Origin: Jannaschia sp. W003
Lineage (GTDB): Bacteria > Pseudomonadota > Alphaproteobacteria > Rhodobacterales > Rhodobacteraceae
Assembly: GCF_025144335.1 (NCBI RefSeq)
Contig: NZ_CP083539.1
Location: forward strand, 1,241,501-1,305,500
Length of the DNA: 64,000 nucleotides
Direction of reading: 5' to 3'
The notes beneath the pieces are model-generated. The model saw only the letters and a list, made by a program, of their open reading frames with translations. It made no database searches and was not told where the DNA came from. The translations under genes and the position numbers were made by a program. How positions within the stretch are numbered: position 1 is the stretch's first letter; every line of letters begins with the position of its first letter. Positions 9,724 to 19,175 of this stretch are shown piece after piece.

Positions 9724-10905
9724 CTAGGCGGGCGCCGTCACGGCGGCCGCGGCGCGGTCGAGGCGGTCGAGGGCCTCGCGGATGTCGGCGTCCTCGATGT
9801 TGAGGGCCGGCAGGATGCGAGCGGTCTCGTTGGCGGCTGGAACCAGGAGGAGGGACTCCGCGCACGCCGCCTCGATCACGCGGGCCACGGGGATGCGGCA
9901 GCGCAGGCCGAGCATCAGCCCGGCGCCCTGCACCCGCTCGAACACCTCGGGGTGTGCGGCCACGAGGCCCTCCAGCCCCTGGCGCAGGAGCCCGCCCTTG
10001 CGGCGGACCTCGGAGAGGAACGCCTCGTCGGCGACGATCTCCACCACGGCATTGCCCACGGCGCAGGCCAGCGGGTTGCCGCCGTAGGTCGAGCCGTGGG
10101 TACCCGCCGTCATGGCGGAGGCGGCGGCCTCGGTGGCCAGCAGGGCGCCCAGCGGGAAGCCCCCGCCGATGCCCTTGGCCACCATCATGATGTCGGGCGC
10201 GACTCCGGCCCATTCGTGGGCGAAGAGCCTGCCGGTCCGTCCCATGCCGCACTGCACCTCGTCGAGGATCATCAGCGCGCCGACTTGGTCGCAGGCCTCG
10301 CGCACGCCTTTCAGGCATTGGTCGGGAACGGGCACGATGCCGCCTTCGCCCTGCACGGGCTCCAGGATCACCGCGGCGACGTCCGGCTCCCGGATGGCGG
10401 CCTCGAAGGCCGCGTGGTCGCCGAAGGGCAGGTGGCGGAAGCCCGGCAGCAGCGGGCCGAAGCCCGCGGTCATCTTCTCGGACCCTGCCGCGGCGATGCC
10501 CGCCGAGGAGCGCCCGTGGAACGAGCCGGTGAAGGCCAGGATCACGTGGCGCTCGGGGCTCCCTTGCGCCGAGAAGTGCTTGCGCGCCATCTTTACCGCC
10601 AGCTCGCAGGCCTCGGTGCCGGAGTTGGTGAAGAAGCAGGTGTCCGCGAAGGTCGCCTCCACCAGCCGCTCGGCCAGGCGCTGCTGGGCGGGGATCTCGT
10701 AGAGGTTCGACGTGTGCCAGACCGCGCCGGCCTGCGCGGTCAGCGCCTCCACCAGCGCGGGGTGGGCGTGGCCGAGCGCGTTCACCGCGATGCCCGCGCC
10801 GAGGTCGAGGTATCGCCCGCCCCCGCGCTCCACCAGCCACGAGCCCTCGCCGCGCTCGAAGGCGAGCGGGGCGCGGTTGTAGGTCGGCAAGAGGGGCGGG
10901 ATCAT
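9724..10905 (-). CDS. argD: Acetylornithine aminotransferase
   Basis: PLP enzyme of arginine biosynthesis that transaminates N-acetylglutamate semialdehyde to N-acetylornithine; related enzymes also serve lysine synthesis. At 393 residues it has family length. The PLP-binding lysine is K244 in [15 protein letters not shown], preceded by [13 protein letters not shown], both typical of class III aminotransferases. The ATG at 10905 follows an AGGTTT/GGAGG-like site, so I prefer it to the longer open frame. It is first in an argD-argF pair and is divergent from the cytochrome P460-like gene. The spacer between them holds a pair of 9-base inverted repeats. Confidence 0.94.
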   Translation of the reverse strand: MIPPLLPTYNRAPLAFERGEGSWLVERGGGRYLDLGAGIAVNALGHAHPALVEALTAQAGAVWHTSNLYEIPAQQRLAERLVEATFADTCFFTNSGTEACELAVKMARKHFSAQGSPERHVILAFTGSFHGRSSAGIAAAGSEKMTAGFGPLLPGFRHLPFGDHAAFEAAIREPDVAAVILEPVQGEGGIVPVPDQCLKGVREACDQVGALMILDEVQCGMGRTGRLFAHEWAGVAPDIMMVAKGIGGGFPLGALLATEAAASAMTAGTHGSTYGGNPLACAVGNAVVEIVADEAFLSEVRRKGGLLRQGLEGLVAAHPEVFERVQGAGLMLGLRCRIPVARVIEAACAESLLLVPAANETARILPALNIEDADIREALDRLDRAAAAVTAPA

Positions 10906-10944
10906 CGGGAAACCTCCGTTGCGTGAAGCGTTCCGCAAAGCCCA

Positions 10945-11005
10945 TCCGGTCACGGCTGTCAACGAAGGCGCGCGTTCACGCAGACGTCGGATGCACGTGA
11001 CCGGA
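10945..11005. promoter_or_regulatory. Inverted repeat pair in the argD / P460 divergent spacer
   Basis: TCCGGTCAC at 10945-10953 is matched by its reverse complement GTGACCGGA at 10997-11005, with 43 bases between. Because it lies between two divergent starts it could bind a regulator of either gene. Function is inferred from position only. Confidence 0.35.
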
Positions 11006-11046
11006 CGCCGCGTCACCGTCGGGGCATGCAACCGAAGGAAGCCCCC

Positions 11047-11613
11047 ATGTCCCGCACCGCCGCCACCGCCGCCGTCCTGCTCCTGCTCGCCGCCCCCGCC
11101 GGGGCCGAGGGTTACGTCGTGGAGGGCGACCCCTGGGAGCTGGGCGAGGCGGGCGTGTCCGAGCTCTACGGCTGCATGGAGGCGCGCATGGCCGCGGGCT
11201 ACGCCTCCGGCGGCGACCCGGCCGCCGTGGCCTACCGCGGCTGGACGGCGGCCGCCACGCGCCCCGCCGTGGCCGGTCCCCACGGCGAGCGCTTCCTGCT
11301 GACCTTCGCCAACCCCGTCGCCGCCGAGCAGTACCTGCGCTTCGAGGAGGAGGGGTTCGAGATGCCCGTGGGCTCCGTGCTAGCCAAGGAGTCCATCGCG
11401 GTGGGCGAGGGCGGCGTGCCCCGGGTCGGGCCGCTGTTCCTCATGGAGAAGGTGGACGGCGCGCCCGAGACGGACGGCTGGCGCTACTCCGCCGTCATGG
11501 AGAACGGCGCTTACGTCGACCACACCCAGGCCTTCTGCCACGACTGCCACGCGGCCTTCGCCGATCGCGACGCGCTGGGCTACCCGCTCGAGGAGGTGCG
11601 CGTCGCGCGCTAG
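11047..11613 (+). CDS. Cytochrome P460-family protein
   Basis: A 188-residue exported c-type haem protein of the cytochrome P460 domain family. It begins with a Sec signal peptide (MSRTAATAAVLLLLAAPAGAEG). The family core LPVGSV.AKE...GVPRVGPLFLMEK is present as MPVGSVLAKESIAV and VPRVGPLFLMEK, and the single haem site is CHDCH (C-x2-CH) close to the C-terminus. Canonical P460 oxidises hydroxylamine in ammonia oxidisers, but most homologues in other bacteria have no tested function. The start at 11047 has GAAGGAAG six bases upstream; an in-frame ATG at 11026 lacks one. No nitrification or nitric-oxide genes are nearby. Confidence 0.8.
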   Translation: MSRTAATAAVLLLLAAPAGAEGYVVEGDPWELGEAGVSELYGCMEARMAAGYASGGDPAAVAYRGWTAAATRPAVAGPHGERFLLTFANPVAAEQYLRFEEEGFEMPVGSVLAKESIAVGEGGVPRVGPLFLMEKVDGAPETDGWRYSAVMENGAYVDHTQAFCHDCHAAFADRDALGYPLEEVRVAR

Positions 11614-11679
11614 GCGCGCCCGCGCGCGCACCCCGGCTTCCGCTCGACATCCCCCCGCGCGGCGGGCAAGTCTCGCCCC

Positions 11680-12366
11680 ATGTGGCCCCGCACCCGCGCC
11701 CTCTCCGTCCACGCGCTCACCGCCTCCGGGGCGGTGTTCGCCATGTTCGCGCTGCTCGCCGCCGTGGAGACGGCGTGGTCCTGGATGTTCCTGTGGCTGC
11801 TGGCCGCCCTCGTGGTGGACGGCGTCGACGGGCCGCTCGCGCGGCGCTGGGAGGTGACGCTGCACGCGGCGCGCTTCGACGGCGTGCTGCTCGACCTCAT
11901 CATCGACTACCTCACTTACGTCTTCATCCCGATCTACGCGCTCTACGCGAGCGGCCTCGTGCCCGGCTGGGCCGGCTGGGGGGTGCTGATCGTGGTGCCC
12001 TTCGCCTCGGCGCTCTACTTCGCGGACACGCAGATGAAGACCGAGGACGCCTCGTTCGAGGGCTTCCCCGGCTGCTGGAACATGGTGGCGCTGGTGGTCT
12101 TCGTGACCGAGCCGAACCCCTGGCTGACGCTGGTGGTCGCGCTGGTGCTCTCGGCGGCAATGTTCCTGCCGGTGCGCTTCGTCCACCCCGTCCGCACCCG
12201 CCGCTGGCGCCCCCTGACCCTGGCGATCACGACCGTCTGGATGGTGCTGGCCGTGGTCGCCTCCTGGGGCGAGTTCGGCCTGCCGCCCCTCGCCGCGGGC
12301 CTGTTCGGACTGGCGAGCCTCTACCTCCTGCTCGCGGGCGCGGCGCAGCAGGTGGTGCGGGGGTAG
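11680..12366 (+). CDS. pcs: Phosphatidylcholine synthase
   Basis: Membrane enzyme that condenses choline directly with CDP-diacylglycerol to form phosphatidylcholine. The CDP-alcohol phosphatidyltransferase motif reads DGVDGPLARR, then a shifted second half LLDLIIDYLTYVFIP, which is the form characteristic of Pcs and separates it from PssA and PgsA. Six or seven hydrophobic segments fill the 228 residues. The two acidic residues expected in the second half are present. With psd and pssA earlier in the window, it shows that the cell makes both phosphatidylethanolamine and phosphatidylcholine. The gene stands alone on the plus strand, 66 bases after the P460 gene. Confidence 0.9.
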   Translation: MWPRTRALSVHALTASGAVFAMFALLAAVETAWSWMFLWLLAALVVDGVDGPLARRWEVTLHAARFDGVLLDLIIDYLTYVFIPIYALYASGLVPGWAGWGVLIVVPFASALYFADTQMKTEDASFEGFPGCWNMVALVVFVTEPNPWLTLVVALVLSAAMFLPVRFVHPVRTRRWRPLTLAITTVWMVLAVVASWGEFGLPPLAAGLFGLASLYLLLAGAAQQVVRG

Positions 12367-12437
12367 GGCGGCGTCCTTAGTGCTCCGATAACCGAAAGCG
12401 GGCTTGCCCCCACAGCCTTGCGGGGTTTCCTGGGCGC

Positions 12438-13352
12438 ATGGCGAAGCTGGTCCTCATGCACAAGTTGGGCTCGGGTTACGACGACGAGCCTCCGGTGCGC
12501 TACGAATTTCCCGACGTCTATCTCTCGCGGATGCGGGACGCGGTCGGGGACTGGATCGTCTACTACGAACCGGGACGGCGCGCTCAACGCTACTTCGCCG
12601 TCGCGCACATCGCGGACATCGTCCGAAGCGACGGCAATCCCGGTCACCACTTCGCCGAGATCACCCCGGAGACGTATCTGCCGCTCGTCGACCCGGTGCC
12701 GCGGCTGGACGGTGGACGCCCGTTGGAGTCGGCCCTGCGGGCGGCGGATGGTTCTCCGATCCGAGGAGGACAGGCCATGTCCGCCGTTCGCCGCCTGCCC
12801 GACGCCGAGTTCGCCGCCATTGTGAACCGGGGCCTGCCCGCTGACCTGGAGGCCGTGGAGGCCCGGCGCTACGACCCCGCCGGGCCCGGCCTCGCGGAGC
12901 CAATCACCGCCTTCGACCGCCCCGTGATCGAGCGCCTCACGCGGCGGGCCTTCCGCGACATGGCCTTCCGCCGCCGGGTGCGCGAAGCCTACGGGCACCG
13001 CTGCGCGCTGTCGGGGCTGACGCTGCGCAACGGGGGCGGGCGGCCCGAAGTCGAGGCGGCGCACATCGTTCCGGTGGCGCGGGGCGGCAGCGACTCGGTG
13101 CGCAACGGGCTGGCGCTGTCGGGCACGCTTCACTGGATGTTCGACCGGGGGCTGGTGTCGGTGGCGGGCGACCTCTCGATCCTCGTGTCGGGCAACAAGG
13201 TGCCCGGCGACGTGGCCGCACGCCTCCTGGTCCCCGACCGACAGATCCGCTTGCCCGCCGATGCGCGCGACCACCCCAGCCGCGAGGCGCTGCGCTGGCA
13301 CCGCGAGCACGTGTTCGGCCAGTGGAACGAGGACGGGCCCGCGCCCTGGTAG
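12438..13352 (+). CDS. HNH endonuclease with N-terminal PUA/EVE-like domain (possible modification-dependent restriction)
   Basis: A 304-residue nuclease-like protein. Residues about 1-95 form a small mixed domain (DWIVYYEPGRR, YFAVAHIADIV) that recalls the PUA/EVE-like readers found in front of HNH domains in putative type IV restriction enzymes. Residues about 165-270 hold an HNH_2-type domain with H209 (AAHIVPVARGG), N223 (VRNGL) and H232 (TLHWMFDRG). The gene shows a change in texture: the first 340 bases use less GC-rich codons than the rest. Exactly at the change there is a strong Shine-Dalgarno sequence and an in-frame ATG at 12777, so a 191-residue HNH-only product is possible. No methyltransferase gene is nearby. 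Substrate and role are inferred. Confidence 0.7.
   Translation: MAKLVLMHKLGSGYDDEPPVRYEFPDVYLSRMRDAVGDWIVYYEPGRRAQRYFAVAHIADIVRSDGNPGHHFAEITPETYLPLVDPVPRLDGGRPLESALRAADGSPIRGGQAMSAVRRLPDAEFAAIVNRGLPADLEAVEARRYDPAGPGLAEPITAFDRPVIERLTRRAFRDMAFRRRVREAYGHRCALSGLTLRNGGGRPEVEAAHIVPVARGGSDSVRNGLALSGTLHWMFDRGLVSVAGDLSILVSGNKVPGDVAARLLVPDRQIRLPADARDHPSREALRWHREHVFGQWNEDGPAPW
12763..12779 (+). promoter_or_regulatory. Internal ribosome-binding site and ATG inside the HNH gene
   Basis: GAGGAGGA at 12763-12770 sits six bases before an ATG at 12777 that is in frame with the HNH gene (Met114). This is one of the best Shine-Dalgarno matches in the window and better than anything upstream of the 12438 start. 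It may direct a separate HNH-domain protein. Confidence 0.5.
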
Positions 13353-13356
13353 CCCT

Positions 13357-13704
13357 TCAGGGCAATGCCACCTCGACCGCCTCGCCCCAGCCGTGGACGG
13401 TGTCGTGGGCGCGGACGTGGACGGAGCGGGTACCTTCGGGGAGGGCCACGCCGCCGAGGCTGCGGGTGAAGGGCTGTTCGTCGACATGGGGGTGGAGGAG
13501 GGTGCGGCGGGCGATCTCGGTGCCGTCCGCGTCGAGGACGGCCCAGGCGTCGGCGTAGTGGTCCCAGCCGGCGTCGGCGTGGCGGACCGTGACCGCGAAG
13601 CGCCATTCGGTTCCGGTCCGCGCGGCCTCGACGGCGACCACTTCCGGAGCGTCCGCGAGGGCGGGCAGGGGGGCGAGGAGAAGGACGGCGAGGAGGCGGT
13701 GCAT
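13357..13704 (-). CDS. Small secreted protein of unknown function
   Basis: A 115-residue protein with a Sec signal peptide (MHRLLAVLLLAPLPALADAPE). The mature part is about 95 residues, rich in beta-type alternation with several Trp and His residues (WRFAVTVRHADAGWDHYADAW). A repeated Ig-like strand pattern is suggested, and its ending (VHVRAHDTVHGWGEAVEVALP) resembles small copper/fibronectin-like folds, but I do not recognise a family. It is convergent to the HNH gene, with four bases between stops, and follows the CopD/HemJ-like gene on the same strand after 53 bases, so it may be co-transcribed with it. Confidence 0.7.
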   Translation of the reverse strand: MHRLLAVLLLAPLPALADAPEVVAVEAARTGTEWRFAVTVRHADAGWDHYADAWAVLDADGTEIARRTLLHPHVDEQPFTRSLGGVALPEGTRSVHVRAHDTVHGWGEAVEVALP

Positions 13705-13757
13705 GGGCCGAGCCTGCGCGCGGGCGCGGGCGCGGTCCAGTCGCATCTGCGTGAGGC

Positions 13758-14165
13758 TCAGGGCTTCGCCACCACAGCCCAGAGGATGGCGAGGAAGACG
13801 ACCACGCTCGCCTCGTTGAACACCCGCAGCCAGCGGTCGGAGCGGGGAAAGCGGCCCCGGCGGGCGTCGCGCACCATGAGGCCGGTCCAGGCGTAGTGCC
13901 CCGCCAGCACGGCCACGAAGAGGGTCTTCCAGTGGGTCCAGCTCGGCCAGCCCCACCAGGTCGCCAGCCACAGCCCCAGCGCCACGCCGATCACGGCGAG
14001 GCCGGCCGAGAAGCGGTAGAGGCGGAACGTCAGGTCGCCGATGGGGCCCTGCTCGCCCCGCAGCTCCCAGTCGCGGCGCCAGTAGATCAACGCGCGGGGT
14101 ACCGCGAAGACGCTGGCCATCCAGCCGAACACGGCCAGCAGGTGGATGATCTTGACCCAGTCCAT
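13758..14165 (-). CDS. CopD/HemJ-like integral membrane protein
   Basis: A 135-residue, four-helix membrane protein. The N-terminus (MDWVKIIHLLAVFGWMASV) has the conserved His8 and GWMA of the UPF0093/HemJ and CopD group. The end, RWLRVFNEASVVVFLAILWAVVAKP, parallels the HemJ ending in which an NE pair precedes the last helix and a VKP terminus. HemJ is a protoporphyrinogen oxidase; CopD-like proteins are linked to copper. I cannot decide between these, and no haem biosynthesis gene is adjacent. The start overlaps the stop of the DUF599 gene (ATGA), so the two are coupled. Confidence 0.65.
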   Translation of the reverse strand: MDWVKIIHLLAVFGWMASVFAVPRALIYWRRDWELRGEQGPIGDLTFRLYRFSAGLAVIGVALGLWLATWWGWPSWTHWKTLFVAVLAGHYAWTGLMVRDARRGRFPRSDRWLRVFNEASVVVFLAILWAVVAKP

Positions 14166-14854
14166 CAATCCTCCAGCAGCACGGCGCGGCTCTGCGAGGC
14201 GAACTCGCGGCCGAGCACGACCCAGAGGGTGAGCAGGGTAGCCGCAAGCAGCGCCCAGCCGCCGAGGAGCCAGGCCAGCGCGGCGAAGGCGAAGTAGATC
14301 GAGCGCAGGCCGCGGTTGAAGTTCACGGCCGCTCGCGCGTTCAGATCGGCGGCCTGCCGGGCGCGGACCGGGGCAAGGGGGTCGGAGGCGTCGTTGGGCG
14401 TGGAGGCCATGACCACGGCGCAGTAGCCGAACAGGCGGTTCGACCAGATGAACTTGAACACCGCATGGGCCAGCAGGAGGGCCACGGGCATCAGCTTGGC
14501 CTGCAGGAACAGCGTCGGCTGGGCGTCCGAGAGCATGTCCAGGGCCAGGCTCTCGAGCCGCTCGGCATTGCCCGCGAGCGCCAGCACGCCGCCCACCGCG
14601 ATGAGGGCGGCGGAGGCCAGGAACGTGGTGCCCTGGCGCAGGCTGCCGAGGATCTGGGCGTCGAACACGCGGGGCTGGCGGCCGATCATCTCGCGCATCC
14701 ACGCATGGCGGTAGCGCGCCATCAGGAGGCCGACGGAGGGGCGCCCCGCGGGCGGGTGTTCGATGGCCCAGGTGGAGCCGGCCCAGCCGAGACCGAGCAC
14801 GCCCAGGGCAACCGAGTCGGTTAACGAGATGTTAACGAGGAGGTCGGCGATCAT
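14165..14854 (-). CDS. DUF599 family membrane protein
   Basis: A 229-residue membrane protein of the DUF599 family, whose function is unknown. It has about four hydrophobic segments, near residues 11-30, 75-95, 120-140 and 190-220. The family core RYRHAWMREMIGRQPRVFDAQ and the later AAVNFNRGLRSIYF stretch are intact. The stop overlaps the start of the CopD/HemJ-like gene by four bases. It is divergent from glcD, with a 98-base spacer that contains an operator-like inverted repeat. The two membrane proteins probably form one transcript. Confidence 0.8.
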   Translation of the reverse strand: MIADLLVNISLTDSVALGVLGLGWAGSTWAIEHPPAGRPSVGLLMARYRHAWMREMIGRQPRVFDAQILGSLRQGTTFLASAALIAVGGVLALAGNAERLESLALDMLSDAQPTLFLQAKLMPVALLLAHAVFKFIWSNRLFGYCAVVMASTPNDASDPLAPVRARQAADLNARAAVNFNRGLRSIYFAFAALAWLLGGWALLAATLLTLWVVLGREFASQSRAVLLED

Positions 14855-14897
14855 GTCGCGGGCCTATCACCGGCCGCTTTCCTTGCCTTCCCCGGAA

Positions 14898-14920
14898 ATT
14901 GGTCATATTACTTTACCAAT
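14898..14920. promoter_or_regulatory. Operator-like inverted repeat upstream of glcD
   Basis: ATTGGT at 14898-14903 and ACCAAT at 14915-14920 form a perfect 6-base inverted repeat with an 11-base AT-rich spacer. The half-sites match those bound by FadR-subfamily GntR regulators such as PdhR and GlcC, but those sites usually have a 3-base spacer. It is one of the few AT-rich spots in the region and lies about 33 bases before the glcD start, so repression or activation of glcDEF is plausible. Confidence 0.5.
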
Positions 14921-14952
14921 CACGCCCCTGTCACCCCCGGAGGACGCCCCCC

Positions 14953-16386
14953 ATGCAGATGCCCGAGCCGAACCGCTTCGCGCTGGCCCGCAGGGACGAG
15001 CTGCTCGCGCGCCTCGGCGCCGTCCTGCCCGCCGAGAGCGTCATCGGGAGCGAGACCGAGCTCAAGGCCTACGAGTGCGACGCGCTCACCGCCTACAAGT
15101 GCCCGCCCCTGGCCGCCGTGCTGCCGCGCACCACGGAGGAGGTCGCCGCCGCGCTGCGGGTCTGCCACGAGATGGGCGTGCCGGTCGTGCCGCGCGGCGC
15201 GGGCACCTCGCTCGCGGGCGGCTCGCTGCCCACCGCCGACAGCGTGATCCTCGGGACCGCGCGCCTCACGGACGTGCTCGAGGTGGACTACGCCGACCGC
15301 GTCATCCGCGTGCAGTCGGGCCGCACCAACCTCTCGGTCACCGGCGAGGTCGAGGGCGAGGGCTGGTTCTACGCGCCCGACCCCTCCTCGCAGCTCGCCT
15401 GCGCCATCGCCGGCAACATCGGCATGAACTCGGGCGGCGCGCATTGCCTGAAGTACGGGGTCACCACCAACAACCTGCTCGGCGTGCGCATGGTGCTGAT
15501 GGACGGCACGGTGGTGGACCTCGGGGGCGCGCACATGGACGCGGGCGGGCTGGACCTGCTGGGCGTGGTGTGCGGCTCGGAAGGGCAGCTCGGCGTCGTG
15601 ACCGAGGCCACCTTGCGCATCCTGCCCAAGCCCGAGGGCGCGCGGCCCGTGCTGATCGGCTTCGACTCGAACGAGGTGGCGGGCGCCTGCGTGGCCGACA
15701 TCATCAAGGCCGGCGTCCTGCCCGTGGCCATCGAGTTCATGGACCGCCCCATCATCCGCATCACCGAGGACTTCGCGGGCGCGGGCTACCCGGACTGCGA
15801 GGCGCTGCTGATCGTGGAGGTGGAAGGCTCCGAAGCGGAGATCGAGGAGCAGCTTTCGACCATCACCGAGATCGCCCGGCGGCATGACCCGGTGGAGCTG
15901 CGCGAGAGCCGGTCCGAGGACGAGTCGGCGCGCATCTGGCTGGGCCGCAAGTCGGCCTTCGGCGCCACGGGGCGGGTGGCCGACTACATGTGCCTCGACG
16001 GGACGATCCCGGTCTCGGAGCTGCCGAAGGTGCTGCGGGGCATTGGGGAGCTGTCGGAGCACTACGGCCTGAAGGTCGGCAACGTGTTCCACGCGGGCGA
16101 CGGCAACATGCATCCCCTCATCATGTACGACGCCAACGCCGAGGGCGCGCTGGAGACGGTGGAGGCCATGGGCGCCGACATCCTGCGCCTGTGCGTCGAC
16201 GTGGGCGGGTGCCTGACGGGCGAGCACGGGGTCGGGGTCGAGAAGCGGGACCTGATGACTCACCAGTTCGCGCCCGAGGACATGGAGGCGCAGATGCGGG
16301 TCAAGGACGCGTTCGATCCTGGGTGGCTGCTGAATCCGGCGAAGGTGTTTCCGTTGGCATCCACCGCCGGGCGGCGTGCCGGTTGA
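14953..16386 (+). CDS. glcD: Glycolate oxidase, FAD subunit GlcD
   Basis: FAD-linked subunit of membrane-associated glycolate dehydrogenase, which oxidises glycolate (or D-lactate) to glyoxylate. The 477-residue protein has the PCMH-type FAD-binding domain, with VVPRGAGTSLAGGSLP and the typical IAGNIGMNSGGAHCLKYG, then the FAD-linked oxidase C-terminal domain with GNVFHAGDGNMHP and GEHGVGVEKRD. The start at 14953 is preceded by CCGGAGGA (14936-14943). A longer in-frame start at 14899 would run through the operator-like repeat and is unlikely. It is the first gene of glcDEF, although a 230-base spacer with repeats separates it from glcE. Confidence 0.95.
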   Translation: MQMPEPNRFALARRDELLARLGAVLPAESVIGSETELKAYECDALTAYKCPPLAAVLPRTTEEVAAALRVCHEMGVPVVPRGAGTSLAGGSLPTADSVILGTARLTDVLEVDYADRVIRVQSGRTNLSVTGEVEGEGWFYAPDPSSQLACAIAGNIGMNSGGAHCLKYGVTTNNLLGVRMVLMDGTVVDLGGAHMDAGGLDLLGVVCGSEGQLGVVTEATLRILPKPEGARPVLIGFDSNEVAGACVADIIKAGVLPVAIEFMDRPIIRITEDFAGAGYPDCEALLIVEVEGSEAEIEEQLSTITEIARRHDPVELRESRSEDESARIWLGRKSAFGATGRVADYMCLDGTIPVSELPKVLRGIGELSEHYGLKVGNVFHAGDGNMHPLIMYDANAEGALETVEAMGADILRLCVDVGGCLTGEHGVGVEKRDLMTHQFAPEDMEAQMRVKDAFDPGWLLNPAKVFPLASTAGRRAG

Positions 16387-16394
16387 GCGGTCGG

Positions 16395-16428
16395 ATGCCT
16401 CCGGCGGAGGTATTTGGGAAGCAAAGAC
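16395..16428 (-). repeat. Repeat family A copy 3 (short form)
   Basis: Short form of the repeat: CCTCCGGCGGAGG hairpin followed by TATTTGGGAAGCAAAGA. It lies nine bases after the glcD stop, in the reverse orientation relative to glcD. Confidence 0.65.
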
Positions 16429-16517
16429 GGGCAGGGGGGCGCGCGGATGGTTAACGGGGTGGTCATGGGGATTGGTCAGGGAATCGGACCGGAACGGGGT
16501 GGGTGTCGGGGGGGTGC

Positions 16518-16550
16518 CCCCCGTACACCCCCCGTGCACCCCCCGTGCAC
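16518..16550. repeat. Three tandem 11-base units between glcD and glcE
   Basis: CCCCCGTACAC is followed by two copies of CCCCCGTGCAC. The units are contiguous and differ at a single base. A slippage origin is likely. The repeat falls inside the glcD-glcE spacer and would be in the mRNA. Confidence 0.7.
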
Positions 16551-16616
16551 CCCTGCGGCGTCGATGGTTCGGGGGCCTGCGGATCGGTCAGGTTTCCGAC
16601 CGGGAGGGCGTGCGCC

Positions 16617-17690
16617 GTGCTGAGACCCGAATCCGAGGCCGAGCTGGCCGAGATGGTGCGCGGGGCGAACGGGCCCCTCTCGGTGCGCGGCGGGGCCACG
16701 CGGCACCGGCCCGGCGCGGGCGAGGCGCTGACGACCGCCGGGCTTTCGGGCATCGTGCTCTACGAGCCGGGCGCGCTGACGCTGGTGGCGCGGGCGGGGA
16801 CGCCCGTCGCGGAGGTCGAGGCGGCGCTGGCAGCCGAGAACCAGCGCCTGCCGTTCGAGCCGATGGACCATCGCGCGCTGCTGGGCACTTCGGGCGAGCC
16901 GACGATCGGCGGCGCGGCTGCCGTCAACGCCTCGGGCCCCCGCCGCGTGGTGGCGGGCGCCTGCCGCGATGCCATGATCGGGGTGCGGTTCGTGGACGGC
17001 ACCGGGACCGCGATCAAGAACGGCGGGCGGGTGATGAAGAACGTCACCGGCTACGACCTCGTGAAGCTGATGGCCGGAAGCCGTGGCACGCTGGGCGTGC
17101 TGACCGAGGTCGCCTTCAAGGTGCTGCCCGCCGCGCCCGCCGCCGCCACCCTGCGGCTGCGGGGCTTGGACGTGGGCGAGGCGGTGCGGGCGATGGCCGC
17201 CGCGCTCGGCTCGCCCTTCGAGGTGAACGCGGCCGCGCATGGGGACATGGGCACGGTGCTGCGCGTCGAGGGCCTGCCTGGATCGGTGGACTACCGCGCC
17301 GGCGCGCTCGCCCGCGTGCTGGCCCCCTGGGGCGAGGCGGAGCGGATCGAGGACGGCGCCGTGCTCTGGCGCGACGTGCGGGACGCGCGCGCCGTCGCGG
17401 GCGCGGGCGACGTGTGGCGGGTGCACTGCCGGCCCTCCGAGGCGCCCGCGGTCGTCGGCGCCGAGCGCGCCGAGGCCGCGCTGATCGACTGGGGCGGGGG
17501 GCTGGTGTGGCTGCGGGTGGCCGAGGGCTCCGACCTGCGCGCCGCGCTGCCGCCCTTCGACGGCCACGCCATGCGCGTCACCGGCCCCCACGAGGCCCCG
17601 CCGCAGCCCGCGCCCGTCGCCGCCCTGGAGCGCGGCATCCGCGAGCGCTTCGATCCGCGCGCGCTGTTCCGCACCCCGGAGACCGCCTGA
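16617..17690 (+). CDS. glcE: Glycolate oxidase subunit GlcE
   Basis: FAD-binding subunit of glycolate dehydrogenase, homologous to the N-terminal half of GlcD. I choose the GTG at 16617, giving 357 residues that begin LRPESEAELAEMVRGA, since this matches the family N-terminus and has GGGAGG ten bases upstream. A longer frame from 16503 would translate the tandem 11-base repeats. Visible motifs are LSVRGGATRHRPG, FEPMDHRALLGT, the GGAAAVNASGPRR nucleotide-binding turn and NVTGYDLVKLMAGSRGTLGVLTE. The stop is one base before the glcF start. Confidence 0.93.
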   Translation: MLRPESEAELAEMVRGANGPLSVRGGATRHRPGAGEALTTAGLSGIVLYEPGALTLVARAGTPVAEVEAALAAENQRLPFEPMDHRALLGTSGEPTIGGAAAVNASGPRRVVAGACRDAMIGVRFVDGTGTAIKNGGRVMKNVTGYDLVKLMAGSRGTLGVLTEVAFKVLPAAPAAATLRLRGLDVGEAVRAMAAALGSPFEVNAAAHGDMGTVLRVEGLPGSVDYRAGALARVLAPWGEAERIEDGAVLWRDVRDARAVAGAGDVWRVHCRPSEAPAVVGAERAEAALIDWGGGLVWLRVAEGSDLRAALPPFDGHAMRVTGPHEAPPQPAPVAALERGIRERFDPRALFRTPETA

Positions 17691-17691
17691 C

Positions 17692-19110
<1,419 letters not shown>

Positions 19111-19175
19111 CCGGCCCCGTCCCCGTCCCGATCGGCCCGCAGGTTGTCGCCAGGCGGTGAACGGTGGAGAGGCGC

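Noticed and set aside
16503..16616. Extension of glcE to an ATG at 16503
   Set aside because: The added residues translate the 11-base tandem repeats; GTG 16617 matches the family start and has a ribosome-binding site.
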